Source of the DNA: Flavobacterium sufflavum
GTDB lineage: Bacteria; Bacteroidota; Bacteroidia; Flavobacteriales; Flavobacteriaceae
Assembly (NCBI RefSeq): GCF_004016525.1
Contig: NZ_SACJ01000011.1
Span: 1 to 64,000 of the forward strand
Length of the DNA stretch: 64,000 bases
Direction of reading: 5' to 3'
The position numbers were made by a program, and so were the translations under genes. The notes beneath the pieces were generated by a model. It saw only the letters and a list, made by a program, of their open reading frames with translations. It made no database searches and was not told the origin of the DNA. This document shows positions 1 to 7,562 of the stretch, in pieces. Numbering within the stretch: position 1 is the stretch's first letter; every line of letters begins with the position of its first letter.

Positions 1-2
1 AT

Positions 3-101
3 AATATTTTTTCCGCTCTGATTGCTTACAACTTTGCAGACAAAAAACCGTCTTTGAAAAATAATTTCCTAGACACAAAACAATTAGTACTTTTTCAATA
101 A
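3..101 (+). CDS. Possible 3' end of a truncated upstream gene
   Basis: An open frame enters from the left edge and runs 32 codons to TAA at 99-101, with no start inside the window. It is followed 35 bp later by a plus-strand intrinsic terminator, which is the main reason to think a gene ends here. The visible tail is mixed polar and hydrophobic and ends in LVLFQ. I recognise no family from so little sequence. The alternative is a chance open frame. Confidence 0.35.
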   Translation, partial: NIFSALIAYNFADKKPSLKNNFLDTKQLVLFQ

Positions 102-135
102 GTTTATATCGAACTCACGTTATTTAAGTAAATGG

Positions 136-172
136 AAAAGCCCCGTGGAATTATTTTCACGGGGCTTTTTTT
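136..172 (+). terminator. Intrinsic terminator between the left-edge gene and acs
   Basis: A 12-bp stem (AAAAGCCCCGTG paired with CACGGGGCTTTT) has a 10-nt loop and runs into a T7 tract on the plus strand. The A-run on the left gives a shorter T-run on the minus strand, so it probably also ends the acs transcript, whose stop codon lies 20 bp away. Confidence 0.85.
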
Positions 173-192
173 GCAATTATTTGAATTAAAAA

Positions 193-2100
193 TTATAGTT
201 TTCCGTTTTTTATTTCCTCCACAATTTCTGGATTTAACAGGGTTGTAGTGTCTCCAAAATTAGAATAATCCCCTTCGGCAATCTTACGAAGAATTCTTCG
301 CATGATTTTTCCCGAACGGGTTTTTGGTAAACCGGCTACAAACTGAATCTTATCTAATTTTGCGATAGGTCCAATGTGATCTGAAATATGTTGGTTGATT
401 TCTTTCGCCAGGTTTGCTTTATCACGTTTTTCACCTGTTTCTTTAAGAATCACAAAACCATACAGAGCATTTCCTTTAATGTCATGAGGGAAACCTACAA
501 TGGCACTTTCTGCAACTGCCGGATGTTCGTTGATGGCATCTTCAATTGGAGCTGTTCCTAAATTATGTCCTGAAACGATAATTACGTCGTCCACACGACC
601 TGTGATTCTGTAATAACCTACTTCGTCACGTAAAGCCCCGTCACCACTGAAATATTTACCAGGGAAAGTAGAGAAATACGTTTCTTTATAACGCTTGTGA
701 TCTCCCCAAATAGTTCTGGCAATTCCTGGCCAAGGAAATTTAATACACAAACTTCCTACTACTTGATTGTCTTCAATTTCATTGCGTTTTTCGTCCATCA
801 AAACGGCTTGAATACCTGGAAGAGGTAAGGTAGCATAAGTTGGTTTTGTTGGTGTTATGAAAGGAATAGGTGAGATAAGAATTCCTCCGGTTTCGGTTTG
901 CCACCAGGTATCCACAACCGGGCAACGTTTTCCACCCACATGGTCATTGTACCAGTGCCAGGCTTCTTCGTTAATAGGTTCTCCTACTGAACCAATTACT
1001 TTTAGCGAACTTAAAGGGTATTTTTGTACATAATCTAAACTTTCTTTAGCCAAAGCTCTGATAGCTGTTGGTGCAGTATAGAATTGGTTTACTTTATGTT
1101 TTTCTATAATTTGCCAAAAACGACTGAAATCAGGGTAAGAAGGAACGCCTTCAAAAATAACAGTTGTAGCTCCATTCAATAATGGACCGTATAAAATGTA
1201 CGAATGTCCAGTAATCCAGCCAATATCGGCAGTACACCAGAAAATATCGTTTTCTTCGTAGTTAAAAACATTTTGGAAAGTATAAGCAGTATAAACCATA
1301 TAGCCTGCTGTGGTGTGTACCATTCCTTTTGGTTTTCCTGTTGAACCCGAAGTATAAAGGATAAACAAAGGATCTTCGGCATCCATGATTTCGGCAGTAT
1401 TGTTATCTGAAGCTTTTTCTAAAAGAGGTGCTAACCATTGGTCGCGACCTTCTTTCATTTGGATATCAGTGTTAGTTCTTTCAACAACTAAAACAGTTTC
1501 AACTGAAGGGCAGTTAGCCAATGCTTCGTCTACAATTCCTTTTAAGTCAATTGTTTTGTTACCGCGATACCCACCGTCAGATGTAATAACCATTTTACAT
1601 TCACTATCGTTGATTCTGGCAGCAACAGCCGATGCTGAAAATCCGGCAAAAACTACCGAGTGAATCGCTCCAATACGGGCGCAAGCAAGAGTTGTGATGG
1701 CTAATTCAGGAATCATAGGTAAATAAATACATACGCGATCTCCTTTTTTAATGCCCTGGCTCAATAAAACATTAGCCATTTTGCTTACACGTTGGTGTAA
1801 TTCATTGTAAGTGATAGATAGTGAAGCTTCGTCAGGATTGTTAGGTTCAAAAACAATAGCGACTTTATCTCCTTTTTTAGCAAGGTGACGATCGATACAG
1901 TTTTTGGTAATGTTTACCTTGGCATCTACAAACCATTTTATTTCGGCTTCTGCCATGTTGAAATCAACTACTTTGTCCCATTCCTGATACCAGGTAAAGT
2001 TTTCTGAGGCAATTTTGTCCCAAAATTTCTTCGGGTCTTTGATTGATTTTTTGTACTCTTTGAAGTATTCTTCTAAATTGCTTATTTTGTAACGACTCAT
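193..2100 (-). CDS. acs: Acetyl-coenzyme A synthetase
   Basis: AMP-forming acetate-CoA ligase (635 aa, the usual length) that makes cytosolic acetyl-CoA from acetate, ATP and CoA. The adenylate-forming signature YTSGSTGKPKG is present in the middle of the protein, DTWWQTETGG follows, and the C-terminal lid ends with the catalytic-lysine motif TRSGKIMRRILRK. That lysine is the classical acetylation site of the family. The N-terminal ACAS_N region is present. It is the last gene of a minus-strand operon after a mini-membrane protein, a transporter-type histidine kinase and a receiver protein, with 25 bp to the preceding gene. A SatP-type acetate transporter lies just upstream. The grouping suggests acetate uptake, sensing and activation are controlled together. 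Assignment is secure. Confidence 0.97.
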   Translation of the reverse strand: MSRYKISNLEEYFKEYKKSIKDPKKFWDKIASENFTWYQEWDKVVDFNMAEAEIKWFVDAKVNITKNCIDRHLAKKGDKVAIVFEPNNPDEASLSITYNELHQRVSKMANVLLSQGIKKGDRVCIYLPMIPELAITTLACARIGAIHSVVFAGFSASAVAARINDSECKMVITSDGGYRGNKTIDLKGIVDEALANCPSVETVLVVERTNTDIQMKEGRDQWLAPLLEKASDNNTAEIMDAEDPLFILYTSGSTGKPKGMVHTTAGYMVYTAYTFQNVFNYEENDIFWCTADIGWITGHSYILYGPLLNGATTVIFEGVPSYPDFSRFWQIIEKHKVNQFYTAPTAIRALAKESLDYVQKYPLSSLKVIGSVGEPINEEAWHWYNDHVGGKRCPVVDTWWQTETGGILISPIPFITPTKPTYATLPLPGIQAVLMDEKRNEIEDNQVVGSLCIKFPWPGIARTIWGDHKRYKETYFSTFPGKYFSGDGALRDEVGYYRITGRVDDVIIVSGHNLGTAPIEDAINEHPAVAESAIVGFPHDIKGNALYGFVILKETGEKRDKANLAKEINQHISDHIGPIAKLDKIQFVAGLPKTRSGKIMRRILRKIAEGDYSNFGDTTTLLNPEIVEEIKNGKL

Positions 2101-2125
2101 GATTTTTTGTATGTATTTAGTTTTG

Positions 2126-2488
2126 TTAGTTTATTAATTCTTGTGCTTGTTCAACGAGTTTTTTTAATGAAAAAGGTTTGGTGACATATAAATTAGCTCC
2201 TAGTGAAAGTCCTTTTTCTATGTCTTTTTCTTTGTTTTTTGCCGAAATGAAAATTACTTTACAATGTTCTAATCGAGGCTCTTTTTTTATTTGTTCCAAT
2301 GTGCTGTAACCGTCAACCATAGGCATCATGACATCGAGAATAATGATGTCAGGCAGTTGGTTTTTTAAAATATCCAATGCTTCTTGTCCATCCCGAGCTA
2401 TGAATACCTCAAAATTGTTCTTTTTGAAAGTGTATTCCAGTGACATTACAATATTAGGTTCGTCATCGACAATTAATATTTTCTTCAT
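2126..2488 (-). CDS. Receiver-only response regulator
   Basis: A 120-aa protein that is a complete CheY-like receiver and nothing more. The acidic pair is D8/D9, the phospho-acceptor is D52 (in ILDVMMP), the switch residue is S82 and the conserved lysine is K104 (TKPF). There is no DNA-binding or enzymatic output domain. Its start overlaps the histidine kinase stop by 4 bp, so the two are translationally coupled and almost certainly a cognate pair. acs follows after 25 bp. With no output domain it must act by protein contact, as a phosphate sink, or by passing phosphate to another protein not seen here. Confidence 0.93.
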   Translation of the reverse strand: MKKILIVDDEPNIVMSLEYTFKKNNFEVFIARDGQEALDILKNQLPDIIILDVMMPMVDGYSTLEQIKKEPRLEHCKVIFISAKNKEKDIEKGLSLGANLYVTKPFSLKKLVEQAQELIN

Positions 2489-5187
2489 TTTTCAGTAGTA
2501 TTGTAATTGGGTAATGTAAAAATAATGGTTGTTCCGTTATCTGATGAACTCTCAACCCATATTTTTCCTTTGTGATGTTCAATTATTTTTTTGCAAATAG
2601 CTAATCCTAAGCCGCTTCCAATTGGTTTTTTTACATTTTGATTTCTGGCCTGGTAAAATTTATCAAAGATGGCTTCAAACTCTTCGGGTTTTATTTCTTT
2701 TCCGTTGTTGTGAATGCTAACAGATATAAATTCACTGTCTTCGTTAATTTTGACGCTAATTTTTCCATCAGTATCAGCACAAAATTTTATGGCATTCGAA
2801 AATAAATTATGAAGTACCTGAATGATGCGTTCTTCGTCATAAAAGGCTTTTATCTCATGGGATTTTTTTTCAAATTCAACGCTTATATTTTTGTTTACAA
2901 TTAATTGTTGAAGTGACTCTAACGTATTGTTGATGGTTTTGGAAATATTGTTTTTAGAAAGATAAATTTTTTGTTTTCCTGTTTCAAATTTTTCTAAATC
3001 CAATATTTTGTCAATCAAACGGTTAAGTCTATCCGATTCGGAAATGATATTTTGTAGAAATTTTTGACGAACATCGGCAGGAATGTTCTCATCGTCATGC
3101 AGAATTTCGGTAGCTGCTCTTATTGCTGTGATTGGCGTTCTTAGCTCGTGAGTTACCGTGTCTAGAAATTCATCTTTTTGAATGTCTTTATTAATGAGTT
3201 CCTGATTTGCAACCTGAAGTTGTTCAGATATTTTTTTTAATTCATTCGAACTTTCAGTCAGTTTTTTATTGATGACAATATTTTCTTTGGATTCTTCCAG
3301 AATACGCAATACTTCAGGCAGACTTATTTTGTCTTCTTTGGCAACACTGGCAATTACTATTTTGGCGGAAGCCGTACCAATGTGTCCCGTTAATAAATTT
3401 TCGGCAAATTTGATAAAACGGGCATCGGCAATCTTATTGTCCTTATCAATATTGTATTTTAAATTAAAAATCGTCAGCGCGCGTTTTGTTCTTTCGATAC
3501 CAAGAAAACGTTCCAGAATTTTTTCAATATCCGAAATATTGGCTGTCCCTTTCCATACATACGCATTCTCATGATTGGTGATGTATTCATCGATGTCGAC
3601 AAACATTTCGGCATAATTACGCTCTCTATAATTCCCGCTAAAACTTACCGAAACCGCAAGATAACTAAGAAAATTGACCAATAAACTCCAGAAAACCGCT
3701 TGCGGAATAGGATCTAAATAATCCAATCCAAAAAGTTGAAAAGGCTTTAATAACGCAATTCCCCACGGACCTTCTTGTACAAAGGTGCTTGCTGATTTTG
3801 TGGTTCCAAGGGCGTAAGGAATTAACAGGGTGTAAAAACAAATTAAAAATCCAAGGACAATTCCTGTTACAGCTCCTTTTTTAGAACCTCGTTTCCAGAA
3901 TAAAGCACCGAAAAAGGCGGGCGCTAATTGAGCAATGATAACAAAGGAAACTAATCCAATTGAAACCAAAGTATAGTCTAAAACAAAAACGCGATAGATT
4001 ATGTAAGCTAATATTATCAATGAAAAGATTCCTATTTTACGACTTAGAACAATTCTTTTGGTGTTTTTTTCTTGCGAAGTGTTTTCTAATGAACCAATAA
4101 AACCATAAGGAATCAAGAGGTTGTTACTAAGCATGGTTGCCAATGTTATTGAAGAAACAATAATCATCGAAATGGCTGCCGAGAATCCGCCCAAAAAAAC
4201 TATTACAGTTAAGAAATTATTGTTGAGATGTTGCGGAATCAGTAGTGAATAGGTATCGGAATTAAGGCCTTGAGTTTCAAAAAGAATGTTTCCTCCCCAG
4301 GCTATTGGGAAAACAAAAATGTTAAAAAGCAATAAGTAGAGTGGGAGCAACCAAATAGCTGTTCGGATGTGTTTTTCCTGATTGTTTTCGACAATAGCGG
4401 TGTGAAATTGCCTTGGTAAAATAAAGATGGCAAACATAGAAATCAGACACAGGAAAAACCAGTTGAGTCCATTGTTTAAACCGCCAATTGTATTTTTTTT
4501 ATCGAAATTTTCTAAGACTGATGCTTTAGTATAAATGTCTTCAAAACCGTCAAAAACAAAGTAAGTTACATAGATTCCGATAATCAAAAAGAATACTAAT
4601 TTTAAAATAGATTCAATGGCTATGGCGGTCACTATTCCGCGTCTTTTTTCGGAAGCGTCCACATATTTATTCCCGTAGTAAGAAGCAAATAAGGCTAAGG
4701 CAATACAAATATAAGTAGTGTTGTCTGTGAAAATATTAGAACTCGCATGTGTTTTGGTTACAATATGAAAAGTATCTGAAATTGCTTTAAGTTGTAAAGC
4801 AATATAAGGTACGATTCCGAAAATAGAAATCAAAGTAACTAAAGCTCCTAATGAACGGCTGTTGCCGTAACGCAGGGAAATAAAATCGGCAATGCTGGTT
4901 ATTTTATTGACCCGCGATATTCGAATAATTCTTTTAAGGATAATAATCCAGGTAGGAATGATAATTATTGGCCCCAGATAAATGGGTAAATAGTCTAATC
5001 CTGATTTAGCGGCTAATCCTATACTTCCGTAATAAGTCCATGCAGTACAGTAAACTGCTAATGAAAAGGAATAGATGTAAGGATTGTTAGTCCATTTAGA
5101 ATGGCTTCTTTTTTCTGACCAATGAGCAATGTAAAAAAGCATTACTAAATAGATGGCTAAAATCAATAAAAGACCAAGGCTACTCAT
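2485..5187 (-). CDS. SSS transporter-STAC-histidine kinase hybrid (CbrA type)
   Basis: A 900-aa membrane sensor. The first ~510 residues form a sodium:solute symporter (SSS) module with about a dozen hydrophobic segments. A STAC-like linker follows at about 560-630 (FAENLLTGHIGTASAKI), then a short coiled stretch. The kinase core has an H-box with phospho-acceptor H680 (THELRTP), an N-box with N798 (HNLFSNAIKF) and a G2 box (GSGLGLAICKK). I see no PAS domain between STAC and the kinase. The architecture matches the CbrA family, in which the transporter module is coupled to signalling. Position in the acs operon beside satP suggests acetate or a related carboxylate as ligand, but that is inference. 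It overlaps the mini-protein upstream (8 bp) and the receiver downstream (4 bp). Confidence 0.93.
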   Translation of the reverse strand: MSSLGLLLILAIYLVMLFYIAHWSEKRSHSKWTNNPYIYSFSLAVYCTAWTYYGSIGLAAKSGLDYLPIYLGPIIIIPTWIIILKRIIRISRVNKITSIADFISLRYGNSRSLGALVTLISIFGIVPYIALQLKAISDTFHIVTKTHASSNIFTDNTTYICIALALFASYYGNKYVDASEKRRGIVTAIAIESILKLVFFLIIGIYVTYFVFDGFEDIYTKASVLENFDKKNTIGGLNNGLNWFFLCLISMFAIFILPRQFHTAIVENNQEKHIRTAIWLLPLYLLLFNIFVFPIAWGGNILFETQGLNSDTYSLLIPQHLNNNFLTVIVFLGGFSAAISMIIVSSITLATMLSNNLLIPYGFIGSLENTSQEKNTKRIVLSRKIGIFSLIILAYIIYRVFVLDYTLVSIGLVSFVIIAQLAPAFFGALFWKRGSKKGAVTGIVLGFLICFYTLLIPYALGTTKSASTFVQEGPWGIALLKPFQLFGLDYLDPIPQAVFWSLLVNFLSYLAVSVSFSGNYRERNYAEMFVDIDEYITNHENAYVWKGTANISDIEKILERFLGIERTKRALTIFNLKYNIDKDNKIADARFIKFAENLLTGHIGTASAKIVIASVAKEDKISLPEVLRILEESKENIVINKKLTESSNELKKISEQLQVANQELINKDIQKDEFLDTVTHELRTPITAIRAATEILHDDENIPADVRQKFLQNIISESDRLNRLIDKILDLEKFETGKQKIYLSKNNISKTINNTLESLQQLIVNKNISVEFEKKSHEIKAFYDEERIIQVLHNLFSNAIKFCADTDGKISVKINEDSEFISVSIHNNGKEIKPEEFEAIFDKFYQARNQNVKKPIGSGLGLAICKKIIEHHKGKIWVESSSDNGTTIIFTLPNYNTTEK

Positions 5188-5374
5188 AATATTTTTTTAC
5201 AATTAAGTAGGTTGTGCCAATTGAGAATAACCAAGCCGAAAAGAGATAGATGTAGATAATTGGAAAACCAAATAAGGGTTTTGAACTATCAAATAATAGA
5301 ATAAGCGGAATGTTCAATGCTAAAATCATAAGCATTGAAAGGATAATTAATTTTTGTTCATGTCTTTTTTTCAT
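5180..5374 (-). CDS. Two-TM mini-protein coupled to the SSS kinase
   Basis: A 64-aa protein with a basic N-terminus (MKKRHEQK), two hydrophobic segments (about residues 9-29 and 38-58) and a short charged tail (KKYYE). Its stop overlaps the start of the histidine kinase by 8 bp, a strong sign of coupled translation. Placement and size recall the small two-TM proteins (DUF485/DUF4212 type) encoded just before SSS transporters such as ActP, though no clear sequence signature of those families is visible. It may be an accessory subunit of the sensor's transporter module. Coding status is well supported by the overlap; function is inferred. Confidence 0.75.
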   Translation of the reverse strand: MKKRHEQKLIILSMLMILALNIPLILLFDSSKPLFGFPIIYIYLFSAWLFSIGTTYLIVKKYYE

Positions 5375-5380
5375 TGAAAT

Positions 5381-5419
5381 GAAAAATACAATAGCCTTAA
5401 ATTAATAAAGCTATTGTAT
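5381..5419 (-). terminator. Weak intrinsic terminator after satP
   Basis: A perfect 10-bp inverted repeat (ATACAATAGC with GCTATTGTAT) flanks a 14-nt AT-rich loop and is followed on the minus strand by TTTTTC. It lies 11 bp past the satP stop and just before the mini-protein start. Termination is probably partial, allowing some read-through into the sensor-acs operon. Confidence 0.6.
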
Positions 5420-5430
5420 GTTATATAATT

Positions 5431-5991
5431 TTATAATGGTAATACCTGTCTACCTAATTTTTCATTAATTACAATTGCAGCTGCTTCATAAAAAGCGAAA
5501 AAGCCACATAAAATTCCTTCGTAACCTGCAATGGTATGAATTTCTTCACTTCCTGTAAAACTGGCTGCAGACAATAGTGCAAACAGAATAACAAGTGAGC
5601 CAAAAATAAGTTTTCCAATAGTGTTTCCATTTAATGTTCCTATGAAGAAAGCTAGTGTGAATAATCCCCACATTCCTAAATAGCATCCCATTGAAGCTCC
5701 GTCAGGTTTTGTGCCTCCTACTAAAGGAAGTAACCATAAGGCAACAAGAGACAACCAGAAGAAACCATATGAAGTAAATGCTGCCATGGCAAAACCATTT
5801 CCTTTTTTCCATTCCATAATTCCGGCAATAACCTGTTGTATTCCTCCAAAAAACATTCCCATTCCCATAATCATTGCATTAAGCTCAAAGAATCCTGCAT
5901 TGTGAATATTTAATAAAATAGTTGTCATTCCGAAGCCAAAAAGTCCTAGTGGTGCTGGGTTGGCAGTAGTGTCTTTCAATATTTGTTCCAT
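5431..5991 (-). CDS. satP: Acetate uptake transporter, GPR1/FUN34/YaaH family
   Basis: A 186-aa inner-membrane protein with six expected hydrophobic helices and the family signature NPAPLGL near the N-terminus (residues about 12-18), followed by GFGMTT. The family (AceTr, E. coli SatP) carries acetate and succinate across the inner membrane. It is encoded upstream of, and in the same direction as, the SSS-kinase/receiver/acs operon, separated by a weak terminator, so it probably feeds Acs. The 5' leader contains three phased 10-bp repeats. Length is typical for the family. Confidence 0.93.
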   Translation of the reverse strand: MEQILKDTTANPAPLGLFGFGMTTILLNIHNAGFFELNAMIMGMGMFFGGIQQVIAGIMEWKKGNGFAMAAFTSYGFFWLSLVALWLLPLVGGTKPDGASMGCYLGMWGLFTLAFFIGTLNGNTIGKLIFGSLVILFALLSAASFTGSEEIHTIAGYEGILCGFFAFYEAAAIVINEKLGRQVLPL

Positions 5992-6005
5992 TTTGGTTTA
6001 AAAAA

Positions 6006-6035
6006 ATTAAGGTTAATTAAGGTTAATTAAGGTTA
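6006..6035. repeat. Three tandem 10-bp repeats in the satP leader
   Basis: The unit ATTAAGGTTA is repeated three times without interruption, 15-44 bp upstream of the satP start codon. The period is about one helical turn. It could be a phased protein-binding array, an element in the mRNA leader, or a slippage-prone repeat. Confidence 0.85.
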
Positions 6036-6105
6036 AATAGAGCAGCAAATTCAGATTTTTTGTTTGTAAAAAAAAATAAGATATATATATGTGTTAATGC
6101 TATAG

Positions 6106-6525
6106 TTATTTTTTAAAACGTTCCCATTTTATAAGCATGAATTTATCTCCAAGTTCGGTGATAATCATTCCTGCTCCTGATATGGTTTCTTTGTTTTTTA
6201 TATATTCTATTAGTTCTAAGTGGTTTAGAATTTTGTAAGTTGGGTGGTAGTTAGTGTTTACAGGCTTTTTTATATTGAAAGATTTTATCCAATTGCTAAT
6301 GCTTACGTGCGAAACACCTATGATTCGTTCTATTTCCCTATAGCTCAAACCTTCCAGATAAAGTTGTAAAGCTTTGGTAACATAGTAGTCGTCTATTTTC
6401 TTTCCTATTTTGTTTACAGTAAAGAAATAGTTGCAGTTTTTGCATAAATACCTTTGTTTTTGGTTTATAACCCCGCTTTTCACTATTTTACTGTCTTGGC
6501 ATTTTGGACATACTATTGTTTCCAT
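6106..6525 (-). CDS. Solitary IS1/InsA-like zinc-finger HTH protein
   Basis: A 139-aa protein with a four-cysteine zinc ribbon (C6, C9, C28, C31) like the N-terminal domain of IS1-type transposases, then a helix-turn-helix at about residues 55-80 (LSYREIERIIGVSHVSI). The last ~50 residues resemble nothing I can name and contain no DDE/D catalytic motif. No InsB-like partner frame and no terminal inverted repeats are visible around it. It is therefore either a remnant of an insertion sequence or a domesticated DNA-binding regulator. The intact frame, its place next to satP and the repeated TAGCAA element in its upstream gap favour a regulator. Confidence 0.8.
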   Translation of the reverse strand: METIVCPKCQDSKIVKSGVINQKQRYLCKNCNYFFTVNKIGKKIDDYYVTKALQLYLEGLSYREIERIIGVSHVSISNWIKSFNIKKPVNTNYHPTYKILNHLELIEYIKNKETISGAGMIITELGDKFMLIKWERFKK

Positions 6526-6867
6526 GTATATAAAATTTGCATAAATATACTAAATTAGCAATTATGTTTTAATTAGCAACTATTTTTACTTTTAAAATGA
6601 ATGGATTTTATAAGTAAACGACTTGGTTTTTGTGTGTAATAAAAGTAATGGCGGGTATTTTTATGCTAAATAAAAAAAAGTTGTAATTTAATGAGTATAT
6701 AATAAAAAAAAGGTCCTTTATGTATGAAAGGGTTTTTTTAAATGTGATTTTGGTTAGTCATGTTAGTTTGGTGTGTAAGAGTTGCTATTTAAAATAGCAA
6801 CTCTTATTTTAAAGTAAAAAGAAAGAGTGGGAGTTTTTTAAATGAATAGAAAAGAATAATAAATTTT
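6526..6867. promoter_or_regulatory. Divergent intergenic region with repeated TAGCAA elements
   Basis: A gap of 342 bp without genes between the InsA-like gene and fecI. It holds two direct copies of AATTAGCAA (6553-6561 and 6571-6579, 18 bp start to start). It also holds a palindrome, AAGAGTTGCTATTT / AAATAGCAACTCTT, at 6777-6805 around a single central A. The core TAGCAA is thus present four times, three of them extended to TAGCAACT. A terminator-like hairpin sits at 6704-6739. The elements may be operators for the InsA-like protein or for fecI control. Confidence 0.5.
6704..6739. terminator. Terminator-like A/T-flanked hairpin
   Basis: A-run, CCTTT, a 7-nt loop, AAAGG and a T7 run give a hairpin with a small internal mismatch, usable in both directions. 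No gene ends here on either strand, so it may be a leftover of a lost gene or insulate fecI. Confidence 0.35.
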
Positions 6868-7482
6868 TTGAATTTGAAAAATCAAATTTTAAATAACGAT
6901 GTTGTTGATGACTGTGAGTTATGGGCGGAGATGAAGGCTGGAGATGAAAAAGCTTTTTCGACACTTTTCAAAAGATACTATAGTTATCTGATTCAGTATG
7001 GAAATTCGTTTTCTCCGCATTCTGAAAAAATTCAGGATTGTGTTCAGGATGTTTTTACAGATATATGGGTGTACAGAAACAGTCTTAGTGATACTGTAGT
7101 GGTAAAGGCTTATTTGTTGTCTTGTGTACGCAAGCGTATTGTGCGTTTACAACAAAGGGATAAGGTTTTTAACAAGGCAAAATCGGTAGATGCAATTGCT
7201 TTTTTGTTTGATTTTTCGGTAGAACACCAATTGATTTCCGATGAATTAACTGCTGGAAAAGTAGCTCATCTTAATAAATTGTTGAATGTTTTACCTGCCA
7301 GACAAAAAGAAGCTTTGTATTTAAGATATCATCACGGTTTGAATGTGGATCAAATTGCCGGGGTATTGAATGTTAATTACCAATCGGCTAATAATTTATT
7401 GCATCGCGCTTTGGTAAATATTCGTAAGGAATGGAAGGGAAATATGGCTTTGCTTTTAATGTTGTTAGCCCATTGGATTTAG
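6868..7482 (+). CDS. FecI-type ECF RNA polymerase sigma factor
   Basis: A 204-aa sigma-70-family ECF factor. Region 2 spans about residues 20-90 (GDEKAFSTLFKRYYSYL; CVQDVFTDIW), and region 4 spans about 133-190 with an HTH (LNVDQIAGVLNVNYQSANN). Upstream in-frame codons are ATA or stop, so translation probably starts at the TTG at 6868 or the TTG at 6874; the first in-frame ATG (6931) would cut into region 2. It is followed by its FecR anti-sigma and two STN-domain SusC proteins, the usual trans-envelope signalling arrangement for inducing a polysaccharide utilisation locus. Confidence 0.93.
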   Translation: MNLKNQILNNDVVDDCELWAEMKAGDEKAFSTLFKRYYSYLIQYGNSFSPHSEKIQDCVQDVFTDIWVYRNSLSDTVVVKAYLLSCVRKRIVRLQQRDKVFNKAKSVDAIAFLFDFSVEHQLISDELTAGKVAHLNKLLNVLPARQKEALYLRYHHGLNVDQIAGVLNVNYQSANNLLHRALVNIRKEWKGNMALLLMLLAHWI

Positions 7483-7562
7483 ATTAATAATAAAGTTACG
7501 AATTAGTGAGTATGTAAGTTGATGGCTGTCCTTTTAAGATAGCAGAAACACTTTTAAAAAAA

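Noticed and set aside
1385..1663. Plus-strand open frame of 92 codons inside acs
   Set aside because: It is the shadow of a highly conserved minus-strand gene; no start signal or recognisable domain.
6106..6525. A complete IS1-type insertion sequence
   Set aside because: No second (InsB) frame, DDE residues, terminal inverted repeats or target duplication can be seen around the gene.
6777..6805. Palindrome upstream of fecI as an intrinsic terminator
   Set aside because: No gene ends here on either strand and the following sequence is only ATTTT. The shared TAGCAACT core with two other sites suggests an operator.
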